Source of the DNA: SAR202 cluster bacterium
Lineage (GTDB): Bacteria; Chloroflexota; Dehalococcoidia; Lucifugimonadales; VXLM01
Assembly: GCA_022448725.1 (NCBI GenBank)
Contig: JAKUTR010000004.1
Location: 58,158 to 122,157, forward strand
Length of the DNA stretch: 64,000 nucleotides
Direction of reading: 5' to 3'
The notes beneath the pieces were generated by a model. That model did no database searches. It was given only the letters and a program-made list of their open reading frames with translations, and had not been told where the DNA came from. A program made the position numbers and the translations under genes. This document shows positions 7,872 through 16,374 of the stretch, piece by piece. How positions within the stretch are numbered: position 1 is the stretch's first letter; the number at the start of each line of letters is the position of its first letter.

Positions 7872-9536
7872 CTAGGGTATGACATCAACCTCGATTTCTT
7901 CGATTACGATATCTTCTTTTGCATTCGGATCAGTTGAGACAAGAGATACCTCAAGATAGTTATCTCCAAAATTGGTTGGAGGTTTTGTGAGATGAAACCA
8001 ACCTGTAGTAAATGAATCCGGCACAGTAGGAACGGGAGATAAACCAGCTGAACTGTGCGATGATTTGTCTGCTCCAGCCTTCTGATCAATACGTTTCTCA
8101 TGGTCTACTAAATTGGACGATTGTGAAGAGGCCTTGACACTTGTCGCAGGCAGGTGCGTAGGCACCGTAGCACTACGGAATTTAAGGTTTGGGTACTCGA
8201 TCACCTGACCGTTAAGCGATACTCTAATCTCGTCGTGGTCAGTCATATTGTAAGCCCGGAACAGCAAAGAAGCGTACCTGACATCAGCCAAGTCTTCGCA
8301 TATTCGGAAACGGAATTTACCGGCTGAACCTATCTCTCTTTTCAAAACTATTCGTTCCGGGGCCGGGCGTCCCTTTGTCGTCATGCCCGCTACTTCGAAT
8401 ATTCCTTGACCACCCAACATAGGCTCAAAAACATAATTACGCCCCGATTGCTTCACCCGGTCTGGTTCACTGAGTTCGTTCATCTCATGCAAGGCCATTG
8501 GATAAAAGGGGGCCCAATCAATAGCCATAAAGTGGTTGTAGAAAGAAAGGCCGTCAGCTCCAGCAGCGTAAAAATTTTGGGCGGCCGCTCGTTTCTGGTT
8601 TAGATTGAGGGGTTGGTTATCAAAAAACCTAATCCTACGAGCACTGGAGTGAGGCATTATGGCGGGATAGAGCATGCAGTCTGTACCCACAGTTATCTCA
8701 CCGAATTCATCAATAGGTTCATTTACCGAGAGATACATAATGTCACTTGGTGCTAGATAGTCAATTATTCCATTCGTCACCCAATCTTCAATATCAAGCC
8801 CTTGATCTTGGCATAGATCAACTGTTGCATACACTCTGGCACCCAATATAAGACGTCTATTTCGGCTACGGCTTGCTTGACTGACCAGATCATGGACGGA
8901 TCGAATAAACTCAGTCATTTCAGCGTAACGTTCGCGCTCGGTACCATAGGGGAAATATGCCTGATCTCTGAAACAAAGTTCGATACCATCAACGTCAAAG
9001 TTGTCCAGCAGGTGTTTTACGACAGAAGCAACATACCCTCGAACTTCTGGGTACGTAAAATCAAGGAAGGACCCTAGCGAAGTCTCGCCAGCTATATCCG
9101 TGACGTGAAATTGTGGGTTGTCTGTCAAGAAACCTGAACCTGCTCCCACACCCTGTTCCACAGAAATGTGCCCGTGGTTATCGTTTACTCTAATTCCAGC
9201 TAAGAATTCCATACCACGACGATGGCTCTGGTCCAGCAGAATTTGGAGGGGCTGAACTCCTGAGTCAAGAAGGGGAATAAACCTTTTATGCTGTGGCCTA
9301 GCGTCATATTCGTACTCGTCTGTTCGCCAATAGGTTGTCCAGCCCTGAGTGTAGGCTTCCTGAATGAATGTGTCTGTTCCTGCGTCCGCTAAGTCGTCGA
9401 CCCAATTCCGCAGGGAATCTTCTGTGGTAGGGTCGGGAAGATACCGTATCGCGATGCTAGAAGGATCACTGACATAAATCGTCCTGCGATCACCACGAGG
9501 TGAGGGGTTAGGTGTTGGGAAGCGACTCTTTTTCAT
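7872..9536 (-). CDS. Glycoside-hydrolase-like TIM-barrel protein with C-terminal beta domain
   Basis: A 554-residue protein. Residues about 30-390 look like a (beta/alpha)8 barrel of the GHL10 type: after HRRGMEFLAGIRVNDNHGH comes the strand FDVDGIELCFRD near residue 184, where related proteins usually have an acidic residue (DGIELD). Residues about 400-554 look like a beta-sandwich with ISVNG-like strands (RVSLNGQVIEYP), preceded by a serine-rich linker near 470-500. It is paralogous in layout and motifs to the gene at 54323. There is no signal peptide. It starts ten bases after the valS stop codon, so it is probably translated from the valS transcript. Exact activity is unknown. Confidence 0.68.
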   Translation of the reverse strand: MKKSRFPTPNPSPRGDRRTIYVSDPSSIAIRYLPDPTTEDSLRNWVDDLADAGTDTFIQEAYTQGWTTYWRTDEYEYDARPQHKRFIPLLDSGVQPLQILLDQSHRRGMEFLAGIRVNDNHGHISVEQGVGAGSGFLTDNPQFHVTDIAGETSLGSFLDFTYPEVRGYVASVVKHLLDNFDVDGIELCFRDQAYFPYGTERERYAEMTEFIRSVHDLVSQASRSRNRRLILGARVYATVDLCQDQGLDIEDWVTNGIIDYLAPSDIMYLSVNEPIDEFGEITVGTDCMLYPAIMPHSSARRIRFFDNQPLNLNQKRAAAQNFYAAGADGLSFYNHFMAIDWAPFYPMALHEMNELSEPDRVKQSGRNYVFEPMLGGQGIFEVAGMTTKGRPAPERIVLKREIGSAGKFRFRICEDLADVRYASLLFRAYNMTDHDEIRVSLNGQVIEYPNLKFRSATVPTHLPATSVKASSQSSNLVDHEKRIDQKAGADKSSHSSAGLSPVPTVPDSFTTGWFHLTKPPTNFGDNYLEVSLVSTDPNAKEDIVIEEIEVDVIP

Positions 9537-9545
9537 TTGTGGAAA

Positions 9546-12110
9546 TTAATCACTTTCATTAAGGATTACAGATACAAAGAACTCAGCCGCCTCGGCCGTC
9601 CGAAGTTCCTCAGTTTTACCTGCATCACACACGTCAAGAGCGGTTGTAGACAAAACCTCCAACCGCAAAATGGTATCGTTAACAACGACCTCTTTAATTG
9701 GCGCTCCAAGAGAAACGTTTGCTTCAGTCTTAGCCTTGCGAATTTCAGAAAGGACTTCGCTTGCTATGTCGAATGCTGTTTCGTCCACCCCGGTTGAGGC
9801 CTCGTTACGAATCTCAGTAGAAAGAGGCCAAGTTGCCCGGTGAACCGATCCTTCACGCCACCAAGACCAGATTTCTTCAGTAACAAATGGCATATGCGGC
9901 GCGAACAGTTTTAGAAAGGTCTCTACGGAAATGCCAAGAGCCTTACGGGCAGAGTCACGTTCTATTTCACCGCGATTACCGTATGCACGCCCCTTAACGA
10001 GCTCGATGTAATTGTCGGTGTAAGACCAGAAAAAGCGTTCTGTCACCTCAAGCGCACGAGCATAGTCGAATTTCTCAAAAGACTCTGTCACATCATCAAC
10101 TAGATTCGCCAACTTAAGCAACATAGCCTTATCAAGGGGCTCGGTGATCTCCAGCGAAGCAGTATCCTCTCCTACACTGCTCAGGGCGAACTTACAAGCG
10201 TTGAGCAGCTTAATTGCGAGACGACGTCCCACCTTCATTTGGTTCTCGTCAAAAGCAGTGTCACGTGCAAGACGTCCACTACAAGCCCAATAGCGAACAG
10301 CATCAGAGCCATACTGTTCTATAGGTTCTGTAGGGACGACAACATTTCCTTTCGACTTTGACATTTTCTTTCGATCTGGATCAAGAACCCATCCGGATAT
10401 TGCAGTGTTCCACCATGGTAAGGTTCCGTGCTCTAAATGGGACCGAACAACAGTATAAAAAAGCCAGGTCCTGATGATGTCATGTGCTTGGGGACGTAGA
10501 TCCATCGGGAAGATTCGCTCCATGAAATCATCGTCCTCGCCAAACTTAGCAACCACTTGAGGACTTATCGATGAGGTTACCCATGTATCCATAACATCTA
10601 GATCACCTATGAAACCATCTCTTTTACCACGTTGCGCTTCACTGTATCCATTAGGTACATCTTTGTAAGGGTCGAGTGGCAACTCTTCATCATTGGGAAC
10701 GATTGGGTTTTCATAGTCCGGGGAACCAACAGAATCTAGGGGGTACCACAACGGAATAGGAACGCCGAAGAAACGTTGGCGACTGATCAGCCAATCGGAG
10801 TTCAAACCATTAACCCAATCCTCATAGCGTGATCGCATGTTCGCAGGATGCCAACTCAGTTGCTGACCCCGTTCGATAAGTTGGGCTCGAATATTGGGAT
10901 CAATACCCCCGTTCTTGATATACCACTGGCGACTAGTCACGATCTCGAGCGGGCGATCACCTTTCTCATAAAACTTGACCGCATGAGAAATTGGCTCTGG
11001 TTCATTTAACAGTTCATCGGCATCTCGAAGCAATTCCACAATCCGCTTCTGAGCCTGCTTTACCCGTAGGCCAGTAATCTCGTCGTAGTATCGTTGTGCT
11101 TGCTTCTCATTCTCGCTCTCCCATCCAGGAGTACCCCATTGCAGAGGGATAAGTTTCCCATCTCTATCCATAATCGCACGGGTCTCGAGTCGGAGTTCCC
11201 GCCACCATGTCACATCAGTCGTGTCACCAAATGTACAGATCATCGCTGCGCCCGAACCCTTTTCTGGGTCTGCTAATTCATGGGCAACTACAGGGACACG
11301 AACTCCAAATAACGGTGTTGTAAGAGTTTTGCCAAACAGACCTGAGTATCGATCATCGTCAGGATGAGCGACAACGGCAACACAAGCGGGTAACAATTCC
11401 GGTCGAGTAGTTTCAATCCTAGCCTCACCATTCTCGCTACGAAATCTCAGAGCGTGATAGGCACCAGACTCTTCACGGTCTTCTATTTCTGCTTGAGAGA
11501 CAGCTGTCTGGAAGACCCAGTCCCACAATGTGGGTGCTTCTTGCTGGTACGCCTCTCCTCTACTTAAATTGTTAAGGAAAAACCGCTGGGAGATTCGTTG
11601 CGCCTCTTCATCAATAGTTGCATAGGTTAATGACCAGTCAACCGACAAACCCAATCGGCGCCATAGATCCTCAAAAGCTTTCTCATCCTCCTTGGTTAGC
11701 AAATGACATAGATCAATGAAATTGGCTCTAGATATCGGGACTTGCTGTTTCGAAGGCTTTTCTGGCGGTGTGAAATTAGGATCAAAAGGGATCGTGGGAT
11801 CACACCTGACTCCGTAGAAATTCTGAACCCGACGTTCCGTTGGTAAACCATTATCATCCCAACCCATCGGGTAAAAGACATCCTTCCCTTTCATTCGTTG
11901 GTAACGAGCGATCGTGTCCGTATGTGTGTATGAAAAGACGTGCCCTACGTGAAGGGAGCCACTAACAGTAGGAGGCGGGGTGTCGATACTAAATATCTGA
12001 TCCCGAGACTTTGAATTACCGAACTCGTACGTGCTATCAGTATTCCAGCGCTGTATCCATTTCTCTTCAAGCGCGTCTAGTGAGGGTTTTGGGGGAATGT
12101 TAATCGTCAT
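9546..12110 (-). CDS. valS: Valyl-tRNA synthetase
   Basis: A class I aminoacyl-tRNA synthetase that charges tRNA-Val. The protein (854 residues) has the HIGH-type motif HVGH at residues 54-57 within PPPTVSGSLHVGHVFS. The KMSKS loop (KKMSKSKGNVV) lies near residue 580. The editing domain contains the TTRPE strand (RIETTRPELLPACVA), and the anticodon-binding domain follows. The protein is of the shorter form and ends soon after a segment rich in KTEANVSLGAPI. The window also holds tRNA-Val(GAC), one of its substrates. A downstream glycoside-hydrolase-like gene starts ten bases after its stop. Confidence 0.97.
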   Translation of the reverse strand: MTINIPPKPSLDALEEKWIQRWNTDSTYEFGNSKSRDQIFSIDTPPPTVSGSLHVGHVFSYTHTDTIARYQRMKGKDVFYPMGWDDNGLPTERRVQNFYGVRCDPTIPFDPNFTPPEKPSKQQVPISRANFIDLCHLLTKEDEKAFEDLWRRLGLSVDWSLTYATIDEEAQRISQRFFLNNLSRGEAYQQEAPTLWDWVFQTAVSQAEIEDREESGAYHALRFRSENGEARIETTRPELLPACVAVVAHPDDDRYSGLFGKTLTTPLFGVRVPVVAHELADPEKGSGAAMICTFGDTTDVTWWRELRLETRAIMDRDGKLIPLQWGTPGWESENEKQAQRYYDEITGLRVKQAQKRIVELLRDADELLNEPEPISHAVKFYEKGDRPLEIVTSRQWYIKNGGIDPNIRAQLIERGQQLSWHPANMRSRYEDWVNGLNSDWLISRQRFFGVPIPLWYPLDSVGSPDYENPIVPNDEELPLDPYKDVPNGYSEAQRGKRDGFIGDLDVMDTWVTSSISPQVVAKFGEDDDFMERIFPMDLRPQAHDIIRTWLFYTVVRSHLEHGTLPWWNTAISGWVLDPDRKKMSKSKGNVVVPTEPIEQYGSDAVRYWACSGRLARDTAFDENQMKVGRRLAIKLLNACKFALSSVGEDTASLEITEPLDKAMLLKLANLVDDVTESFEKFDYARALEVTERFFWSYTDNYIELVKGRAYGNRGEIERDSARKALGISVETFLKLFAPHMPFVTEEIWSWWREGSVHRATWPLSTEIRNEASTGVDETAFDIASEVLSEIRKAKTEANVSLGAPIKEVVVNDTILRLEVLSTTALDVCDAGKTEELRTAEAAEFFVSVILNESD

Positions 12111-12171
12111 AACAGAATACCTAATCGATAAGGATGATCTTAGTGCACAACTACTATACCAAAGGGACGGG

Positions 12172-12180
12172 TGGTATACT
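12172..12180 (+). promoter_or_regulatory. Extended -10 promoter for the duplicated small protein
   Basis: TGG followed by TATACT forms an extended -10 element (TGn-TATACT) with no clear -35. It would start transcription near 12187, about 23 bases before the ATG at 12210. This argues against the in-frame ATG at 12171, which lies before the promoter. Seen directly; activity is inferred. Confidence 0.5.
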
Positions 12181-12209
12181 CCCCGCCGAGACTTCTATGG
12201 AGACATCAC

Positions 12210-12656
12210 ATGCGCTTCGATAATTCTACCCCTGGCCCTTGGCAGCATAATCCTGAGAACCCAACGCGGTTGCAGGGACCGAAGGACGAAACAATAGGTG
12301 CTCTGTATGGTGATGTCGTAGGTGTCGACAATCAGTTTGCAAATGCGCGCCTAATGGCTGCAGCCCCCACCATGTACCAATACCTCAGCGCACAGTCTGA
12401 TGATAAGTCCACTTCTATCATTGAAGATATCTCCAATGACACGTTTGCAAGCCCCTGGACCCATACTGACGATAACCCGCGGCTCATCAAGGAAGACTCA
12501 ACAACTCTCGCGTCGGTTTTCGGCGGTATACAGGGTGAGTTGGAACAGCGGGACAATGCACGCCTTATAGTCGCAGCACCTACTATGCGTGACTACGTAC
12601 AAGCAAAAGCAAGTAACGGTGATTTAGAGGCAGTTGAGATTATCGCGTTACTCTAG
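12210..12656 (+). CDS. Small protein with two diverged internal repeats (phage-like NARLxAAAP motif)
   Basis: A 148-residue protein that I cannot assign to a characterised family. It consists of two related halves. PW at residues 10-11 and 82-83, NP-x-RL-type residues just after, and NARLMAAAPTMYQYL at 45-59 versus NARLIVAAPTMRDYV at 116-130 repeat with an offset of about 71 residues. NARLIAAAP-type segments are common in small phage-encoded proteins of unknown function, which may hint at a phage origin. The start has GGAGA six bases upstream and an extended -10 promoter. The last four bases overlap the convergent hydrolase gene. Confidence 0.68.
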   Translation: MRFDNSTPGPWQHNPENPTRLQGPKDETIGALYGDVVGVDNQFANARLMAAAPTMYQYLSAQSDDKSTSIIEDISNDTFASPWTHTDDNPRLIKEDSTTLASVFGGIQGELEQRDNARLIVAAPTMRDYVQAKASNGDLEAVEIIALL

Positions 12657-13480
12657 CTCTCGACTGGCACATGTGAAACGAATTCCCTGATAGCGTCATT
12701 CACCTCATCTGGGCGTTCCAGTTGTACGAAATGGCCTGCACCGTCAATCACTATACATCTCGCTTCTGGTATCGACCCCGCAATAACTTCGGATGCTGTT
12801 GACGGAGTTGATGTGTCGTCTCTTGCACCAATTACTAAGGTTGGCAAATTGATACTTGGTAGACGAGACCGCAGGTCCAAATCACGGTAAGAGTCAACCA
12901 AACTAAGTGCTACTTCCTCAGGTGTTTGGAGCATCTGGTCACGCACCCATGACATTAGCTTCGGACTACTGTTCGATGTAAACCAATGACCAAAATGAGT
13001 ATTAAACGAGTGACGGTAATCAGTTTTTTTTTCTTCGTCGGCTATTGCAACAGATATAAGAGCCTTACCAGTGTCGTTAGCTGCTGTAGCGATAAGGATA
13101 AGACGGTTAACATCTTCTGGATGCAAGATTGCATATTGCTGCGCAACCATTCCACCCATTGAATGACCTATTACAATTGCGGGTGAGAGTTCTAGCTGAA
13201 CTATCAACTCACGTATATCCGCGGTAAGCCGTGCGATAGTGTAACCGGATTGTGGAATGCTTGAGTGACCGTGCCCCCGAAAATCAATCGCTATTACCTG
13301 ATGGGTCTCAGCAAGCGCGGAAATCTGGTGATGCCAGAAACTACTATTACAAGCCCAGCCATGAAGCAGGATTACCCGGTCACCCGAGCCACAAATGCTA
13401 TAGGCCATCTCAGAACCATCCTGCATCCGATGGGTGTTCTTTGTCAGACCATTCTCTTTAGGTTTGCACTTCTTAGCCAA
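12653..13480 (-). CDS. Alpha/beta hydrolase
   Basis: A 275-residue alpha/beta-hydrolase fold enzyme. The oxyanion block VILLHGWACNSSFWHHQ (about residue 37), the nucleophile elbow GHSMGG (serine near 106), the acid in GARDDTSTP (about 218) and the histidine in GAGHFVQLERPDEV (about 247) make a complete catalytic triad. Such enzymes include esterases, C-C bond hydrolases and lactonases; the residues do not fix the substrate. It starts with TTG at 13480, supported by AGGTGA seven bases upstream. It is convergent with the small duplicated protein and overlaps it by four bases. Confidence 0.88.
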   Translation of the reverse strand: MAKKCKPKENGLTKNTHRMQDGSEMAYSICGSGDRVILLHGWACNSSFWHHQISALAETHQVIAIDFRGHGHSSIPQSGYTIARLTADIRELIVQLELSPAIVIGHSMGGMVAQQYAILHPEDVNRLILIATAANDTGKALISVAIADEEKKTDYRHSFNTHFGHWFTSNSSPKLMSWVRDQMLQTPEEVALSLVDSYRDLDLRSRLPSINLPTLVIGARDDTSTPSTASEVIAGSIPEARCIVIDGAGHFVQLERPDEVNDAIREFVSHVPVES

Positions 13481-13595
13481 TCAGAGTCACCTGCATTCAT
13501 CTAAATGACTACCATAATCACTCTCACCTGAACCTGTGATCAGGGCTTAGGCGCTATACACTAACGATCGTCGATTACTAATAACGAGCGTACAG

Positions 13596-13623
13596 TTGAC
13601 ACCTTCCCCTACGCTGCTATGGT
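13596..13623 (+). promoter_or_regulatory. Sigma-70-type promoter for the 13648 gene
   Basis: TTGACA at 13596-13601 and TATGGT at 13618-13623 are separated by 16 bases. They lie 25 bases ahead of the ATG at 13648, which has GAGAAGGAG as its ribosome-binding site. Consensus match is good for the -35 and moderate for the -10. Confidence 0.55.
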
Positions 13624-13647
13624 AGCAACACTGAGAAGGAGTCAACA

Positions 13648-14907
13648 ATGAAGATCACTGATATCGAAGTCATCCCTATTCACCCTCGCCTCGCACAAAG
13701 GTACGACAACCCCGCCGGACGAGCACGTATGGGTGGAATTGACAGTAGATTGGTCTTCAAGATACAGACCAATGTGGGGGTTGTTGGCTATGGAGACTAC
13801 GATTGGCCTGGTCCTCCACCACCCAGTTCAACATTCGAACACCTAATTGACCGCAGCCCTTTTGAGTTCATGATGAACGACTTTAATCTCGGTCTTGGTT
13901 CAGCATTATATGATGCGATGGGCAAGTACCTTGAGGTACCAGTCTACAAATTACTAGGCCAGAAAGTTCGTGACCGGATGGCTGTCGCGGCCTGGACACG
14001 TCCGTGCCCTGCAGATGTTTTCGCCAGTGAGGTTCAACGCTCGATAAATGACGGGTATATGATTTTTAAAATGCATACTAACTCTTCATTTGACCCTCTG
14101 GAACAAGCTGCAGCTGCAGCAGACCTGAATCCACCCAATGGTTTCCGAATTCATTTTGATTTCAATGGCGGAGGCCGCTCCGTCGGAGTTGTAAAACCCC
14201 TGATTGCAAAGATCGAACAGCACCATCCTATTGTCGGCTTTATTGAAGATCCTCTCCCAAAACGCAACCTAGACGGTTGGCGGTCACTTACTGAGCATAC
14301 TTCCCTGACTATCGTACACGGTGGGGTACCTGTACTTGGTGGTTATCACGAGATAAGACATGGGGTTGCAGATGCTTACATGATGGGTGGAAGCATAGCC
14401 GACATAATGCGCCGGGGTATGACTGCAGCGAGCGCTGACACCCAAGTTATCTTACAACTAACAGGGGGCACTCTCATGAAGGCGATGACCCTGCACTTAG
14501 CTGCGGTACTCCCCACCGCCAGTGGTCATTCGATCAACCTTGACGACCAGTATGATGAAGACATCACAACGAAGCGAATTGGTGTCGACAACGGGCTTTC
14601 CCAAGTTCCAGAGGCACCGGGGCTAGGGCTAGACGTAGACGAAGAGATGATCCAGAAAGTTGCATCAAACAAGACCATGGCGGATACGCGACTTCGGATG
14701 ATCGGTATCCTACGACTCCCTGACGGCGCTGTAATCCATACGCCACGGAATCCACATCCCCCTCTAATAACCGGACGTGAAGAAGGAGACATAAGGGGTA
14801 TCAATCTAGAGCGCTGGGAGGATGACGGGAGCCCGGAATTTGAGCAAGCCTATCAAGCAATGAAAGCAGAGTGGGAACCTAAGACACGTGGGGATTGGAT
14901 TGACTAG
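13648..14907 (+). CDS. Enolase-superfamily protein with an altered metal site
   Basis: A 419-residue mandelate-racemase/muconate-lactonising-type protein. The N-terminal MKITDIEVIPIHPR and the block ALYDAMGKYLEVPVYKLLGQ fit the superfamily, and the first two metal-ligand positions are recognisable as HFDFNGG (about residue 170) and FIEDPLP (about 199). At the third position, where the family has G-E after the next strand, the sequence reads VHGGVPVLGG (about 223-232) with no acidic residue. The lysine strand is FKMH instead of KxK. It may therefore bind metal differently or have lost classical activity. It has its own promoter and overlaps the convergent VOC gene by four bases. Confidence 0.8.
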   Translation: MKITDIEVIPIHPRLAQRYDNPAGRARMGGIDSRLVFKIQTNVGVVGYGDYDWPGPPPPSSTFEHLIDRSPFEFMMNDFNLGLGSALYDAMGKYLEVPVYKLLGQKVRDRMAVAAWTRPCPADVFASEVQRSINDGYMIFKMHTNSSFDPLEQAAAAADLNPPNGFRIHFDFNGGGRSVGVVKPLIAKIEQHHPIVGFIEDPLPKRNLDGWRSLTEHTSLTIVHGGVPVLGGYHEIRHGVADAYMMGGSIADIMRRGMTAASADTQVILQLTGGTLMKAMTLHLAAVLPTASGHSINLDDQYDEDITTKRIGVDNGLSQVPEAPGLGLDVDEEMIQKVASNKTMADTRLRMIGILRLPDGAVIHTPRNPHPPLITGREEGDIRGINLERWEDDGSPEFEQAYQAMKAEWEPKTRGDWID

Positions 14908-15356
14908 CTGCCCACCTTTTTACGGTCTATAAACTCCAAGTAATTACCCTCCGGGTCAAGTGCATAGGTTATGCCGATACGGAACCCTTCAGGGGTTTCG
15001 CGGAACTTTGGTTCGGTAACGAACCGTATGCCTTGTGCTGAGAGCTTTGAATGTAAACCTTCAAGGTCATCAGTATTAAAACATATGTGAGATGCTCCAA
15101 ACTGATGATGATGTAGATGCCCCGCACTCGGTTCCGGGTCATAGTAGTGGACAAGTTCCAGCTGGTGCTGGTCACCAGGTTTCCCAACGAATACAAGCTT
15201 ACGACGGGCATTCGGTATGCCGGTGTGGTCTCCGCCGGGAGGTGCGATGCTTTCAACTTCCCGTAGTACTTCTAAGCCGAGTACATCAGTGTAAAAGGCG
15301 ATCATGGCGTCGAGATCGTCAACGACAACACCGGAATGGTTGAATCCTGTTACCAA
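14904..15356 (-). CDS. VOC-superfamily (glyoxalase/dioxygenase-like) protein
   Basis: A 150-residue protein of the vicinal oxygen chelate fold. It has two beta-alpha-beta-beta-beta modules: NHSGVVVDDLDAMIAFYTDVLGLE at the start, and FGASHICFNTDDLEGLHSKL in the second half. The C-terminal DPEGNYLEFID carries the usual metal-ligand glutamate. Likely metal ligands are His7, Glu in QLELVH, His in ASHICF and the last Glu. Members include glyoxalase I, epimerases and ring-cleaving dioxygenases. It starts at TTG 15356 with AAGGAG supplied by the tail of the upstream aldo/keto reductase gene, so the two are translationally coupled. Confidence 0.87.
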   Translation of the reverse strand: MVTGFNHSGVVVDDLDAMIAFYTDVLGLEVLREVESIAPPGGDHTGIPNARRKLVFVGKPGDQHQLELVHYYDPEPSAGHLHHHQFGASHICFNTDDLEGLHSKLSAQGIRFVTEPKFRETPEGFRIGITYALDPEGNYLEFIDRKKVGS

Positions 15357-15360
15357 GAGT

Positions 15361-16326
15361 CTACTCCTTAACGCTACCAGCCCCCCAAGAACTCATCTCT
15401 TTATAAAGCTCGGGTGAAAGTTCCATTTCGAAGGCTTCAATCGCATTATCGAGATGCGCCGGGCGGCGGGCACCGGCTAATACTGAAGTTACCATCGAAT
15501 TCTCCATGGCCCACCCCATTGCAAGCTTCACTATTGGCGTACCCGTCTCTTCTGATTTGGCTCGTAGCTTCTCTACCATTTCGAAATTCGTGGTATTAAA
15601 ATATATGTCCGCGTGCCCAGGCATCACATCAAACCTAGTTCCTTTCGGGAACTTAGACCTATCCGCTGTATATTTCCCGGTCAGGAATCCAGCTCCTAGC
15701 GGACTGTAAGGAGTTATCGCTACGCCCTCGTCAACACAGAGAGGGAATAGTCTTTCGTGCGCCTCAGGCCGATCAATGTGTCCTGGGTGTTCGGATCGAG
15801 CCATGCTGTAGGGGGGTTGGAGAATCTGGAACCTAGCCCAACCATTCTGATCACTAATAGCTAGAGCTTCCTGTAGCTGATCTGTACTGAAATTGCTTCC
15901 CCCTATTACCTGGGTAACTCCAGAAACCACCAACTCGTTAAGAGCTCCCAGCAGTTCTTCACGGGAAACAGCCGGAAATGAGTTGTGTGCCTTGTATATT
16001 TCAACGTAGTCGGTCCCTAAACGTTCAAGACTCTGTTGAGCTGCTTTTGCAATCCCCTCAGAGGTACCATCGATACTGACCTTCGTGCAAAGTACAACTT
16101 CGTTGCGGGTACCGCGCGATCTCATCCAATTCCCAATGACAGTTTCGGAGGGCATCTCTCCAGAAGCATATCCTTCGGCCGTATCAAAGAAGTTAATCCC
16201 TTGCTCAAGAGCATAGTCCATGATCTGGAAAGAGGTTTCTTGATCAATCTCTCTACCGAAGGTCACACAACCAAGACCAATAGCGCTTACACTAATTTCT
16301 GAATTACCTACACGTCGCTGCTCCAA
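15361..16326 (-). CDS. Aldo/keto reductase
   Basis: A 321-residue NADPH-dependent oxidoreductase. The family signature is clear: MEQRRVGNSEISVSAIGLGC at the start, catalytic Asp-Tyr in FFDTAEGYASGEMPSE (about residues 46-60), the lysine in VVLCTKVS and the histidine region IYKAHNSFP. The C-terminal cofactor region contains VTSVLAGARRPAHLDNA. It reduces or oxidises carbonyls of sugars and related molecules. The TTG start at 16326 has AGGAGAG five bases upstream. It follows the three large paralogues after a 48-base gap and couples to the VOC gene, suggesting one operon acting on the same substrate. Confidence 0.93.
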   Translation of the reverse strand: MEQRRVGNSEISVSAIGLGCVTFGREIDQETSFQIMDYALEQGINFFDTAEGYASGEMPSETVIGNWMRSRGTRNEVVLCTKVSIDGTSEGIAKAAQQSLERLGTDYVEIYKAHNSFPAVSREELLGALNELVVSGVTQVIGGSNFSTDQLQEALAISDQNGWARFQILQPPYSMARSEHPGHIDRPEAHERLFPLCVDEGVAITPYSPLGAGFLTGKYTADRSKFPKGTRFDVMPGHADIYFNTTNFEMVEKLRAKSEETGTPIVKLAMGWAMENSMVTSVLAGARRPAHLDNAIEAFEMELSPELYKEMSSWGAGSVKE

Positions 16327-16374
16327 AATTACTCTCCTAGTCTTCTAGTTAGTCGCGCTAATTGTACACACGGC

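Noticed and set aside
12171..12209. Earlier ATG for the duplicated small protein
   Set aside because: It lies upstream of the -10 element and has no ribosome-binding site; the ATG at 12210 has both a promoter and GGAGA.
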